DNA of 64,000 nt from Streptomyces peucetius (lineage in GTDB: Bacteria; Actinomycetota; Actinomycetes; Streptomycetales; Streptomycetaceae), in assembly GCF_025854275.1 (NCBI RefSeq), contig NZ_CP107567.1:6634001-6698000 (forward strand). The letters are read 5' to 3'. The position numbers were made by a program, and so were the translations under genes. The notes beneath the pieces are model-generated. The model searched no databases, was not told the origin of the DNA, and saw only the letters and a program-made list of their open reading frames with translations. Position 1 is the stretch's first letter. Each line of letters starts with the position of its first letter. This document shows positions 52,806 to 62,257 of the stretch, piece after piece.

Positions 52806-53987
52806 CTAAAGGATCACGTGGGGCAGGAACCGGGCGTACCCGTCGGTCACCGGCCCGGCGGACTCCCGGATGCCCAGACCGGCGGCCTCGTTCTCGACGA
52901 CCCAGGAGCCGAGCACCACACGATTGCCGTCGAAGTCGGGCAGCGGCGCCAACTCCTGGTAGCAGCACGGCTCGTCGCGCACGACGGGAGCCTCGCCCGC
53001 CGCGTGCAGGGTGATCCCGGCTCCCTCTCTGCCGAGGAGCGGCTTGGCCACCCAGCCCGGCCCGTCGGCCAGTTCGCGAGGGCCGTCCAGGTGGGCGGGG
53101 AGCAGGTTCGGGTGGTCCGGGTAGAGCTCCCAGAGGATCGCGAGCAGCGCCTTGTTCGACAGCAGCATCTTCCAGGCCGGTTCGATCCAGCAGGTGGTCC
53201 CGGTGCCGCCGCCGTTGTCCAGGGTGTCGAGGACATGGGGGCCGAAGCGGTCGGTGACCAGCCACTCCCATGGGTAGAGCTTGAAGCAGCTGCGGATGAA
53301 GCGCAGCCGCTCGTCGACGAAGCGACCGGAGATCCGGTCCCAGCCGATGCGTTCGACCGACAGCGCCTCGGTCGGTATGCCCGCCTGCTCGGCGGTCTCC
53401 CGCAGATACGCGACGGTCATCAGGTCCTCGCCGCACTCGTCGCCGTCGGTGTGCACGAAGTGGACCGGACCGGGCGGCAGGAGCGGTGCCTGGCGCCGCC
53501 ATGCGGCGACGAGGCGTTCGTGGAGCGAGTTCCACTGGTCGGCGCCGGGAAAGCGCTCCTCCATCCAGAACCACTGCGGGCTTGCGGCCTCCACCAGAGA
53601 GGTCGGGGTGTCGGCGTTGTACTCCAGCATCTTCGCGGGGCCGGTGCCGTCGTAGTGCACGTCGAAGCGCCCGTAGACGGAGGGCAGTTCGTCGCGCCGC
53701 CGCCAGGACTCGGTGACGTGGGCGACAAGGCGCGGGTCGGTGATGCCCAGGTCGGCGAATCGATTCTTCTCGACGATGTGCGCCGCCGCGGCCAGCGACA
53801 TCGCATGCAGTTCCTCGACGACCTCCTCAAGTGCCTCCACCTCGGGCAGAGAGAACTCGTAATACGCGCTCTCGTCCCAGTAGGGGCGCAGCGAGCCGTC
53901 CGGATGACGGGTCAGCGGATAGACGCAGCCCTGCTCCTCGACGATGCGCTGCCAGCCGGGACGGGGCTCGATGGTGCGACGCCGCAC
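52806..53987 (-). CDS. Glutathionylspermidine synthase-like ATP-grasp protein (YgiC-like)
   Basis: 393 residues. Shows the glutathionylspermidine-synthase C-terminal fold: MLEYNADTPTSLVEAASPQW, SCFKLYPWEWLV, WIEPAWKMLLSNKALLAILWELYPDHPNLLPA, WVAKPLLGREGAGI, CCYQELAPLPDFDGN. Actinomycetes lack trypanothione, so the true substrate is likely another amine-carboxylate ligation. GTG at 53987 preceded by GGAGGAGGG. Six bases after a small lipoprotein gene: this pairing mirrors E. coli ygiB-ygiC. Confidence 0.88.
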   Translation of the reverse strand: MRRRTIEPRPGWQRIVEEQGCVYPLTRHPDGSLRPYWDESAYYEFSLPEVEALEEVVEELHAMSLAAAAHIVEKNRFADLGITDPRLVAHVTESWRRRDELPSVYGRFDVHYDGTGPAKMLEYNADTPTSLVEAASPQWFWMEERFPGADQWNSLHERLVAAWRRQAPLLPPGPVHFVHTDGDECGEDLMTVAYLRETAEQAGIPTEALSVERIGWDRISGRFVDERLRFIRSCFKLYPWEWLVTDRFGPHVLDTLDNGGGTGTTCWIEPAWKMLLSNKALLAILWELYPDHPNLLPAHLDGPRELADGPGWVAKPLLGREGAGITLHAAGEAPVVRDEPCCYQELAPLPDFDGNRVVLGSWVVENEAAGLGIRESAGPVTDGYARFLPHVIL

Positions 53988-53993
53988 GGCGGA

Positions 53994-54296
53994 TCACCCT
54001 CCTCCCGAGCCGGACTTGCCGAAGCCGCCTCTGCTGACGGCGGACTTGTCGAAGCTGCCGCCGGAGACCTTGCCGTCGCTGACCGAGCCGCCGTAGTAGT
54101 ACTTGCCGCCGCCACTGCCGCCGCCCGAGCCGCCTGCCCCGTCGCTCTTCCGGCACTTGTAGTCCGGCAGCACGTCGTACGACACGGGGTCGACGCAGCG
54201 CTTGTCCGGGTCCGAGCCGCATGCCGCGAGCGCCGCCGCGAGCAGCCCCATGCCGCCGATCACCACAGTGCCCGATCTCAACTTCCGCCGTGCCAT
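53994..54296 (-). CDS. Small Gly/Ser-rich lipoprotein (YgiB-like partner)
   Basis: 100 residues. Lipoprotein signal with LAAC lipobox (VVIGGMGLLAAALAAC), then PDKRCVDPVSYDVLPDYKCRKSD with two cysteines, and a Gly/Ser/Tyr-rich tail (GGGKYYYGGSVSDGK). Secreted and lipid-anchored. The stop lies six bases before the YgiC-like gene, so both are made together; likely an outer-face partner or substrate of that enzyme. Confidence 0.82.
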   Translation of the reverse strand: MARRKLRSGTVVIGGMGLLAAALAACGSDPDKRCVDPVSYDVLPDYKCRKSDGAGGSGGGSGGGKYYYGGSVSDGKVSGGSFDKSAVSRGGFGKSGSGGG

Positions 54297-54663
54297 CGCC
54301 CGGCCACCCCGTTCCCCGTAGTCGTACACAACGCAGCAGCACGGAACCCGTGAACCAGTGGGGGTCCGCCCTGCGCCGGGGCCGCGTGACGAAGGCCGTT
54401 CCGCGCGGACTGTCCGCGTCCGCGTCGGCGGCGGTGCGCGCCGTGCCCCGGCACCATGATTCTGCCGCACGGCCGCACCCGCCGCCCTGCCCGGCCCCGG
54501 CAGGCTCCTGGGCCCGCACGCTGCGCACGTCCGGCAGCCGGGTCCACGGTCGGCGGGGCTTCCCGGACCACGACCGCTGTGTGGCGCGGCGCCGGGGCGC
54601 GGAGCGAAGCCGTACGGTTTCGCTCCGCGCCCCGGCCGCCGCATGAGACCGAGCGACGGTGCG

Positions 54664-55050
54664 TCAGTCCTCGGTGAACTCCTTCTGGACGCAGACCTCG
54701 CCGGGCCCGTTCCAGCACAGCTTCATCAGGTACTTCGCGGCGTAGGGGATGACGTTGTAGTCGAAGTAGTCGCAGCCGGAGTCACCGCCGTCCGACTGGG
54801 TCTCCTTCAGCTGCCACCCGCCCATGTACAGGTACAGCTTGCCCGTCACACCGTGGCCGTCCGCCCGCTTGTCGCAGACACGGAACGTGTCCGGGTCGGG
54901 ATCGAGGTGGGTCATGGTGCCGATGGTGCTGCCGCTGCGGGACAGCCGCAGCGTCGTGTCGGCGGCGTTGGCCGTTCCTGTGGCCGCCGCGACGAGCGTG
55001 ATCGCGCCGACGGCCGCGGCAGCTGCCCGGGCGTGCTGAATCCTTTTCAC
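54664..55050 (-). CDS. Small secreted hypothetical protein
   Basis: 128 residues. Signal peptide (AAAAAVGAITLVAAATGTANA) and a mature domain ~100 residues with four cysteines (FRVCDKRADGHGVTG, SGCDYFDYNV, LCWNGPGEVC). No family recognised; it recalls small exported proteins of the stress-protein or lectin type in streptomycetes. GTG at 55050 with GGGAG upstream. Confidence 0.85.
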   Translation of the reverse strand: MKRIQHARAAAAAVGAITLVAAATGTANAADTTLRLSRSGSTIGTMTHLDPDPDTFRVCDKRADGHGVTGKLYLYMGGWQLKETQSDGGDSGCDYFDYNVIPYAAKYLMKLCWNGPGEVCVQKEFTED

Positions 55051-55283
55051 CGGAACTCCCTGTGGGGGGTACGTACTTGAGGCATCCACAGTAGGCGGCG
55101 GCCGGCCCCCGCCCGGGTGCCGGGTGACCCCGGCGCAACCGCGCCACCGACACCGGTCGGCCGGCAGGTCGTTACTGAGGTGGACGTCCTCGGCCGCAGG
55201 TCGGTGAGGAGGCGCCGTTGCCTGCCGTGCCGCCGGGGCAGCGGTCTCGTACCGGCGGCGTGAAGAGAGGCGAGGTCCGGAAG

Positions 55284-56983
55284 ATGTCGAGGAACGAGGC
55301 ACCGTTCATCGGACCGTCCGAACTGCGTGCGTCCTACGAACTGTGCGAGGCCGAGACCCGTCGGTACCTGGCGCCGATGTGGAGGGCGATCGAACTGCTG
55401 CCCGCCGCGATCCGCCACCACATGTACGCCGTACACGGCTTCGCGCTCCGGACGGACCGCATCGCCGACGAGCAGCGAGCCCAGGCGGACCGCGAGAGGC
55501 GGATCGCCCGCTGGCGCTCCGACAGCCTGGCGGAGCTGCGCTCCGGCAGCAGCGAGCACCCGCTGCGGCGGGCGTTCGTGGACACGGTGCGGCAACGGGA
55601 TCTCGACCACGCGGTGATCGAGGAGTTCCTCGACTCCATCCAGGCGGACTGCGCCTCCCCGCCCGTCCTGGAGACGTTCGCCGACCAGCGGCGGTATGCG
55701 CGCGGAGTCGCGGGGACGATCGCCGAGCTGTGGAGTCCGCTGCTGGAACCGACGGCGCCGGAGGCGGTGTCGCTGACCGGCGTGCTGGGCGAGACGTGCC
55801 AACTGGTGGATCTCTTCGAGGACATGCCGCACGACCTCGCCGCCGGCCGCTGCTATCTGCCGCGTGCCGACCTGCGGCGGCTGGGCTGGAGCCCGGTGAC
55901 CTCCTGCGGGATGAACGGTGGCAGGAACTGACCGAGTTGGTGGGCATCCAGCTCGGCCGCTGTCGTGCTCTGCTGGAGCAGGCGGCGCCCGTGACCGGGC
56001 TGGTGCCTGCCGAGTACCAGCCCTTTCTGCACACGATGCTGCTGGGGGCACAGGTCCAGTTCGACGAGGTCACGCTGCGGCAGGCCCGGGTCTTCACCGA
56101 GGGGATCGAGCCGTTGACCTCGACCGGCGCGGCGTGTCGCCGCCCGGGGCGGACGGAAGCGGGACCCGTCCCTCCCCACGTCGCGGTGATCATGGACGGT
56201 AACCGGCGCTGGGCGGCGAAGCGGGGCCTGCCGGCCTCCCAGGGCCATCAAGCGGGTGAGCGGGCCCTGATGCGCCTCGTCAACGCGGCCCTGCGGCTCG
56301 GAGTGCGGAACCTCAGCGTCTACGCGTTCTCCACGGAGAACTGGGACCGCCCCCGGGAGGAAGTGGCCCACCTGTTCGACACCATGGCCGACGGGATCGC
56401 CCGGGGCGTCGAGTGGCTGCACGGGCTGGGTGTGAGGGTGCGCTGGTGCGGGCGGCGCGACCGTGTCGAGCCGTCGCTCGCCTCCGCACTGGCGCTGGTG
56501 GAGAGCATGACATCGAACAACGACGTGCTGCTGCTGACCGTCTGCCTCGACTACGGCGGGCGGGACGAACTGGTCGAAGCCGCCCGCGCGCTGGCCGCGG
56601 AGGCCGTCGCGGGGACGATCCGGCCGGAGGACATCAGCGCCGCGGACCTGGCCCGGAACATGTACGAACCCGGTCTTCCCGACGTCGATCTGCTGATCCG
56701 TACCTCCGGCGAGCAGCGGATCAGCAACTTCATGCCGTGGCACCTCGCGTACGCCGAGATGGTCTTCGACCCGGCACCGTGGCCCGACTTCGGCCTGGCA
56801 CAGCTGCGGGAGGCACTCACGGCGTACGCGGGCCGCCGGCGCCGCTTCGGCGGCGACCTCCCCGGGCCCCGGCCTGCCCGGGCCTGCCCGGGCGGTGGAG
56901 CCGGCCCCGACTTCCTGAGGATGCCGTTGGCTAATCCGGGGCCGGGCGTGACGTCGGCCTTCAAAACCTGGTTGTGGTCTTGA
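55284..56983 (+). pseudogene. Fusion of a phytoene/squalene-synthase-like domain and a cis-prenyltransferase (UppS family), split by a one-base frameshift
   Basis: Frame 1 (from ATG 55284) encodes a head-to-head prenyl synthase-like domain: LRTDRIADEQ and LVDLFEDMPHDLAAGRCYLP (NxxxDxxxD-type and GRxYLP signatures). It stops at 55931; the next frame continues DLLRDERWQELTELVG..., so CCCGGTGACC near 55897 lost one G. After about 90 residues a full cis-prenyltransferase follows: VAVIMDGNRRWAAKRGLP, VYAFSTENWDRP, DLLIRTSGEQRISNFMPWHLAYAEMVF. The final codons come from the IS inserted at 56920. If repaired, ~560 residues making and coupling prenyl chains; a terpenoid or polyprenol role is inferred. 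Confidence 0.75.
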
Positions 56984-56993
56984 AGGCCGACGT
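56951..56993. repeat. 14-bp hairpin between IS left end and transposase
   Basis: ACGTCGGCCTTCAA and its complement enclose 15 bases. Such hairpins in insertion sequences limit read-through expression of transposase from outside. Confidence 0.6.
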
Positions 56994-57014
56994 TGTCGTT
57001 TGGGGAGGGTGTCG

Positions 57015-58685
57015 ATGTCGATGCAGCCGGAGGAGCCGGGGGATGTTCCGGCGGAGACGGTGCGGGTGGCTCGGGCGGCATTCCCGAAGGGGAGTCTGGC
57101 GATCCGGCTCCGGGACGAGCTGGGGGTGCTGTTCACCGATGAGCAGTTCGCCGGTCTGTTCCCGGCCCGGGGGAAGCCCGCGGTGTCGCCGGGCCGGCTG
57201 GCGCTGGTGTCGGTGCTCCAGTTCGCCGAGGGCCTGCCCGACCGGCAGGCGGCCTTGGCGGTGCGGGCCCGGATCGATTGGAAGTACGCCCTGGGCCTGG
57301 AACTGACCGATGCGGGGTTCGACTACTCCGTGCTGTGCGAGTTCCGTGCCCGGCTGGTCGAGGCCGAGGCCGGGCAAATGGTCTTCGACCGGGTCCTGGA
57401 CGCCGCCCGGCAGGCGGGTGTGCTGAAGCCGCCGGGGCGAGCGCGGACGGACTCCACGCATGTGCTGGCCGCGATCCGGTCGCTGAACCGGCTGGAGTTC
57501 GTCATCGAGACACTGCGGGCGGCGCTCAACGCGGTCGCGGCAGCCGCCCCTGAGTGGCTGACCGGCCATGCCGATCCGGCATGGTTCGACCGGTATGCCG
57601 CCCGGCCGGAGGACTACTGGCTGCCCTCGGGCCGCGGCAGGCGCACTGAGCTGGCGGAACAGACCGGCCGGGACGGAATGCGCCTGCTCACCAACGTGCA
57701 CGCCGCTCACGCGCCCTGCTGGCTGCGCGAGCTGCCCGCCGTCCAGATTCTGCGTCGCGCGTGGGTGCAGCAGTACGCGGTCGACATGGAGGGCGAGGTG
57801 AGGTGGCGGGACCCAAAAGAGTGCCCGCCGGGCGCTTTGCGCCTGGTCAGTCCCTATGACACCGAGGCCCGCGCGAGCGTGAAGCGCGACATCAAATGGG
57901 ACGGGTTCAAAGTCCATCTCACCGAGACCTGCGACCCGGACACTGTTCACCTGATCACGAACGTGCTGACCAGCGACGCCACCGTCCCCGACATCAAGGC
58001 CACCGACACCGTCCACGACAGTCTCGCCGACAAAGACCTGTTGCCCGGCGAACACCTGCTGGACGCGGGCTACCTCGACGGTCCCCGCATCGTCACCGCC
58101 CAGACCCGGCACGACGTCACCCTGACCGGCCCCATCGCAGGCAACACCACCGCCCAGGCCGCCGGACCCTACGGGCAGGATGCGTTCACCGTGGACTGGG
58201 ACAACAAGACCGTGACCTGCCCGAACGGCATGACCACCAGCCAGTGGCGTGACGCGCTCTCGCACCGCGGCACCCCTGTCATCCGGATCCAGTTCTCACC
58301 CAAGGACTGCCGCTCCTGCCCCTCCCGGCCCCAGTGCATCAACTCAACCACCCGGCCCCACCGGGAGATCACGCTCCGGCCCCGCGCCGAACACGAAGCA
58401 ATCCGGCAGGCCCGCGCCGCAGAGGGAACCCCCGAGTGGCGGGAACGCTACGCGGCCCGCAACGGCATCGAGGGCACCATCTCCCACGCCGTCCGAGTCA
58501 CCGGCCTGCGCCAATGCCGCTACCACGGGCTCGCCAAGACCCGGCTCCAGCACCAACTCACCGCGACCGCGATCAACCTCGCACGCATGGACGCCTGGAG
58601 CACCAACAGGCCCCGAGCCCGAACCCGCACCTCCCACCTGACAGCACTTCGCCCCGCCGAGCACAAGCTCAACGGGGCGAATTAG
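57015..58685 (+). CDS. IS1182-family transposase
   Basis: 556 residues. N-terminal DUF772-like part (LVSVLQFAEGLPDRQAALAVRARIDWKYALGLEL, FDYSVLCEFRARLVE), catalytic DDE core with the first Asp in GRARTDSTHVLAAIR, second near HLLDAGYLDG and the Glu in GIEGTISHAVR, plus a Cys patch (CRSCPSRPQC). All key residues are present, so it should be active. ATG at 57015 with GGAGG six bases upstream. Confidence 0.93.
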   Translation: MSMQPEEPGDVPAETVRVARAAFPKGSLAIRLRDELGVLFTDEQFAGLFPARGKPAVSPGRLALVSVLQFAEGLPDRQAALAVRARIDWKYALGLELTDAGFDYSVLCEFRARLVEAEAGQMVFDRVLDAARQAGVLKPPGRARTDSTHVLAAIRSLNRLEFVIETLRAALNAVAAAAPEWLTGHADPAWFDRYAARPEDYWLPSGRGRRTELAEQTGRDGMRLLTNVHAAHAPCWLRELPAVQILRRAWVQQYAVDMEGEVRWRDPKECPPGALRLVSPYDTEARASVKRDIKWDGFKVHLTETCDPDTVHLITNVLTSDATVPDIKATDTVHDSLADKDLLPGEHLLDAGYLDGPRIVTAQTRHDVTLTGPIAGNTTAQAAGPYGQDAFTVDWDNKTVTCPNGMTTSQWRDALSHRGTPVIRIQFSPKDCRSCPSRPQCINSTTRPHREITLRPRAEHEAIRQARAAEGTPEWRERYAARNGIEGTISHAVRVTGLRQCRYHGLAKTRLQHQLTATAINLARMDAWSTNRPRARTRTSHLTALRPAEHKLNGAN

Positions 58686-58753
58686 CCAACGGCATCTTCC
58701 TGAGCCGGGGCCGGGCCCACCCGGCTCAGGACATCACCGAACGGGCGCCGCCG

Positions 58754-59131
58754 TCACGACGCCGGCGGGGTGTACACGCCCTCCGCCGTCACGTGCGCCA
58801 GCACCGTCTCGGCGGTGAACGCGGGCGTGCCGAAGGTGGCGGCGTACACCTCCAGCAGTTCGGGGGTCGGACGCAGCGGCACCTCGCTGAGCCGGACGCT
58901 CAACGGCTGACCCACCGGCGCACTGCCTGTGGTCAGCAGGCCTTCGGCGAGACCGCAGCGGAACACCGAGCGGTGCCCGGCCTCGACCCCGTTGACCACA
59001 CACGTCCCGGATGCGTACGCCAGGCGCGTTTCGGCGCATGCAATCTCCCGCGTCCCGCGCGTGGGACGCTGCGCGCCGGTCAACGTGGCACCGTCGCAGG
59101 GACGGGCCCAACAGCCTTGCGCACAAGGCAC
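58754..59131 (-). CDS. Unrecognised protein, possibly a C-terminal fragment
   Basis: 125 residues. The last ~90 (from CAETRLAYASGTCVVNGVEAGHRSVFRCGL) have normal streptomycete codon bias and look like genuine protein; the first ~35 do not. No domain recognised and no ribosome site before the ATG at 59131. Lies between the IS and an AraC regulator, in a region that may have been truncated. Confidence 0.4.
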   Translation of the reverse strand: MPCAQGCWARPCDGATLTGAQRPTRGTREIACAETRLAYASGTCVVNGVEAGHRSVFRCGLAEGLLTTGSAPVGQPLSVRLSEVPLRPTPELLEVYAATFGTPAFTAETVLAHVTAEGVYTPPAS

Positions 59132-59198
59132 GTTGGCATCACTCGGTGGAGAGCCGCAGGGGCGCCGCCCCTCTGTGCCGCCTTGGCCTGCTGCCCTC

Positions 59199-60137
59199 CT
59201 ACGCCGCCCTGGCCCTGCGCCGGTAGCCGCCCGGGGCCAGGCCGAACTCCCGCTTGAAGGCCTTGGCGAAGGCGAACTCCGAGCCGTATCCCGTCCTCGT
59301 GGCGACCGTCGTCAGCGGGTCGTCGGACTCGCGCAGCAGGCGGGCCGCCGTCGTCATGCGCCAGCGGGTCAGGTAGGCCATCGGCGGTTCGCCGACGAGC
59401 GTGGTGAACCGCCGGGCGAACGCGGCGCGCGACAGCCCGGCCCGCGCGGCCAGGGACTGGACCGTCCACTGGGCGGAGGGGTCGTCGTGGATGGCCGACA
59501 GCGCGGGCGCCACCGCCGGGTCGCCCAGGGCCGCCGCCCAGCCACGCGCGGCGGCCGGGGACTGATCCTCCAGCCAGGCCCGCAGGATGTAGAGGAGCAG
59601 CGAGTCGATCAGCGTGGGCACGATGCCGTCGGAGCCGATGCGGGGGTTCTCCAGCTCCGAGCCGAGGAGCTGTACGGCGGCGCTCAGCTCCGGATGGCGG
59701 CCGTGCCGCGTCGGCAGATGGATCACCTCGGGCAGCTGACGCACCAGGGGGTGCGGGCGGCCCTGGTCCAGGTGGTAGTTGCCGCACAGCAGGCTGGTCT
59801 CGGGACCGTCGCCGCCGAGCGTGACCGAACCGATCGGCGAACCCTCCTGGAACTGTTCGGCCTCGGGTTCCTCCGGCGTGGTGGCGGGATGGTCGGCGAG
59901 GATGTGGCCCCGCCCGTCGCGCAGGAAGATCACATCGCCGGGGCTCAGCGGGATCGGCTTCAGCCGCCGCGCCGAGTCCGCCAGGGGAATGAGCCAGCAG
60001 GTGCCGTAGAGGACCACATGGAATCCGGCGCCCGCGACCGGCGGCAGCCGCAGGCCCCAGGGGGCGCGGCCGTTGGTCCGTACGGATGCCGGCTGCCCGG
60101 TGCGCATCGATGCCAGCGCCTCGGTGAGGATGTCCAT
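59199..60137 (-). CDS. AraC-family transcriptional regulator with cupin domain
   Basis: 312 residues. N-terminal AraC-binding cupin (FHVVLYGTCWLIPL..LSPGDVIFL), C-terminal AraC double helix-turn-helix (WTVQSLAARAGLSRAAFARRFTTLVGEPPMAYLTRWRM, LTTVATRTGYGSEFAFAKAFKREFGLAPGGYR). Usually activates a neighbouring oxidoreductase; here it is downstream of a quinone oxidoreductase gene in the same direction, 51 bases away, likely its regulator. Confidence 0.93.
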   Translation of the reverse strand: MDILTEALASMRTGQPASVRTNGRAPWGLRLPPVAGAGFHVVLYGTCWLIPLADSARRLKPIPLSPGDVIFLRDGRGHILADHPATTPEEPEAEQFQEGSPIGSVTLGGDGPETSLLCGNYHLDQGRPHPLVRQLPEVIHLPTRHGRHPELSAAVQLLGSELENPRIGSDGIVPTLIDSLLLYILRAWLEDQSPAAARGWAAALGDPAVAPALSAIHDDPSAQWTVQSLAARAGLSRAAFARRFTTLVGEPPMAYLTRWRMTTAARLLRESDDPLTTVATRTGYGSEFAFAKAFKREFGLAPGGYRRRARAA

Positions 60138-60188
60138 CCGCCCTGTCCTCCCTGGTGGGTCCGCCGGCGTGCCCGTCGTGGCCGGCCG

Positions 60189-61112
60189 TCAGACCGTCAG
60201 GACAATCTTGCCCTGTACGTGTCCGGAGGCGATCAGCTCATGCGCCGTGCCGGCCTGAGCGAGCGGGAACGTCCGCTCGACGTGCGGGCGTATCCGGCCG
60301 GTGTCGACCAGCTCGGCGATCGCTTCGAGCGCGGCGTAGTCCGGCTCGACGGAGACGCCGGCGAATCGCCGGCCGGCCGCCTCGACCCGGGCGGCGAGCT
60401 CCCCGTCGCCGTGTTCGAGGATGCTGACGAGTACGCCGCCGGGGCGCAGCACGCCGAGCAAGAGGTCGCCCTGGGCCATGGAGTCGAGGACCACGTCGGC
60501 GTCCTTGACGGCCTCGGTGATCTCGGTGGTGTGGTAGTCGACGACCTCGTCGGCGCCGAGGCCGCGTACGAAATCGTGCCTGGGCGCACTGGCGACGGCG
60601 ATGACATGGGCGCCGCGTGCCTTTGCGATCTGCACCGCGAAGTGGCCGACGCCGCCGGCCGCCCGCTGGATCAGCACCCGGTCGCCCTCCCTGACGCCGG
60701 CCGCCTGGACCAGGCCCTGCCAGGCGGTGAGCGCCGCGAGGGGGAGGGCGGCCGCGTGCACGTGGTCGAGCGAGGCGGGCTTGCGGGCCAGTTGGCGCGA
60801 CGGGGCGGCGACGTACTCGGCGTACCCGGTGGCGGCACGGGGGAAGAACGGCATCCCGAACACCTCGTCTCCCACGGCGAACCTGGCGCCGGGCGCCGCC
60901 TCCTCGACGACACCGGAGATGTCCCAGCCCACGCCGAACGGCGGCTCGCCCAGCAGCGGGACGGCGCCGGACCTGACGGCCACGTCCACCGGGTTCACCG
61001 CACTGGCGTGGACCTTGACGAGGACTTCCCCGGACAGCGGCTTCGGCCGTTCGCTCTCCACGAGCTCGAGGACCTCGGGACCGCCGAAGGACTTCTGGAT
61101 CACTGTGCGCAC
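60189..61112 (-). CDS. NADP-dependent quinone oxidoreductase (zinc-free MDR family)
   Basis: 307 residues. Medium-chain reductase: N-terminal GroES-like domain (LVKVHASAVNPVDVAVRSG, FGVGWDISGVVEE), Rossmann motif RAAGGVGHFAVQIAK, C-terminal VQGKIVLTV as in QOR-type enzymes; no zinc ligands. Reduces quinones or enones with NADPH. GTG at 61112 with AAGGAG seven bases upstream. Forms a unit with the AraC regulator downstream. Confidence 0.93.
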   Translation of the reverse strand: MRTVIQKSFGGPEVLELVESERPKPLSGEVLVKVHASAVNPVDVAVRSGAVPLLGEPPFGVGWDISGVVEEAAPGARFAVGDEVFGMPFFPRAATGYAEYVAAPSRQLARKPASLDHVHAAALPLAALTAWQGLVQAAGVREGDRVLIQRAAGGVGHFAVQIAKARGAHVIAVASAPRHDFVRGLGADEVVDYHTTEITEAVKDADVVLDSMAQGDLLLGVLRPGGVLVSILEHGDGELAARVEAAGRRFAGVSVEPDYAALEAIAELVDTGRIRPHVERTFPLAQAGTAHELIASGHVQGKIVLTV

Positions 61113-61344
61113 GGTAACTCTCCTTGGACATCGCCGGATCGGCGCCCGGCCCGAAGCGGGCCCGGCTGATGTCCTCGACCTTAGGGAGATCCAACGAGCC
61201 GCAGAATGGCCTTCCGTCTCGATTGCATGTCCCAGCGTCTTGCCGAAGAGCACGCTCGGGCAGGGTCCGGGGAAGTGGACGCGTAGCGGCCCGGTGCCTT
61301 CACAAGCCCGTGACGGCCGGGCGGGTGAGCGCGGCGGGTGTCAC

Positions 61345-61798
61345 GTGGAACTGCCCCGCTCCATCGCGGAGACCTTCCAGGGCAAACCGCCGGTACAGCG
61401 CAACTACAGCGCGCACTGGACCTTCGACACCATGCCGATCGAGACGACCCGCAAGCTCATCGCGGTGTACTGGGGCTACGTGGCCCTGATCGACCGGCAG
61501 ATCGGCCGGGTCATGGACGCCATCGAACGGCTCGGACTGGTCGACGACACCGCCGTGTTCTTCACCTGCGACCACGGTGAGTTCACCGGGTCCCACCGGC
61601 TGCACGACAAGGGCCCGGCGATGTACGAGGACATCTACCGCACGCCCGGCCTGATCCGGGTCACGGGCGCGCCCGGCGGTGTCGTGCGCTCCGAGTTCGT
61701 CAGCCTGCTCGACTGCACCGCCACCGTCCTCGAGCTGGCGGGCATCGACCCGAAGCCCGCCGTGGACTCGCGCAGCCTGCTGCCGCTCGTGCACGGCG
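61345..61798 (+). pseudogene. C-terminal fragment of a formylglycine-dependent sulfatase
   Basis: About 150 residues of a sulfatase in one frame: LPRSIAETFQGKPPVQRNYS, ETTRKLIAVYWGYVALIDRQIGRVMDAIE, TAVFFTCDHGEFTGSHRLHDKGP, LELAGIDPKPAVDSRSLLPLVHG. The N-terminal half with the Cys/Ser to be converted to formylglycine and metal ligands is missing, and the end runs straight into the FGE fragment in another frame. No start codon or ribosome site. Non-functional. Confidence 0.85.
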
Positions 61799-62218
61799 TA
61801 CGCCGGACGAGGCGGGCAGGCAGGCCGCCGCTACGCCTGGGGCGACGAGCTCAGTCCCGACGGCCGTTGGCGCTGCAACATCTGGCAGGGCCGCTTCCCG
61901 CACACCAACACCGCCGAGGAGGGCTACCTGACCACCGCACCGGTCAAGTCCTACCGCCCCAACGGCTTCGGTCTGTGGAACACCGCCGGCAACGTGTGGG
62001 AGTGGTGCACGGACTGGTTCTCGCCCACCTACTACGCCGAGGCCCCCTCGGAAGACCCGCACGGCCCAGAGAGCGGGACCGCACGGGTGATGCGCGGCGG
62101 CTCCTACCTGTGCCACGACTCCTACTGCAACCGCTACCGGGTCGCCGCGCGCTCCCCCAACACCCCGGAGTCGTCCTCCGGGAACCTCGGCTTCCGCTGC
62201 GCCAACGACACCTTCTGA
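61796..62218 (+). pseudogene. C-terminal fragment of a formylglycine-generating enzyme (sulfatase maturation)
   Basis: Frame reads YAGRGGQAGRRYAWGDELSP and continues GFGLWNTAGNVWEWCTDWFSP, RVMRGGSYLCHDSYCNRYRVAARS, NLGFRC. These are the C-terminal FGE-sulfatase domain with both active-site cysteines (SYLCHDSYC), but the first ~170 residues are absent. The junction with the sulfatase fragment at about 61797 is a deletion that removed the 3' end of one gene and the 5' end of the next, out of frame. Confidence 0.85.
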
Positions 62219-62257
62219 CCCCCGGCGTGGGGGACGGGAGCGCAGGCGGACCGCGGC

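Larger units (their letters stand above)
56920..58696 (+). mobile_element. Complete IS1182-family insertion sequence, 1,777 bp
   Basis: Perfect 16-bp terminal inverted repeats GATGCCGTTGGCTAAT (56920-56935) and complement (58681-58696), flanked by 8-bp direct repeats TTCCTGAG (56912-56919 and 58697-58704). One transposase gene fills it. A 14-bp inverted repeat (ACGTCGGCCTTCAA 56951-56964 and 56980-56993) lies before the transposase. Intact ends and duplication suggest recent insertion into the 3' part of the prenyltransferase gene. Confidence 0.9.
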
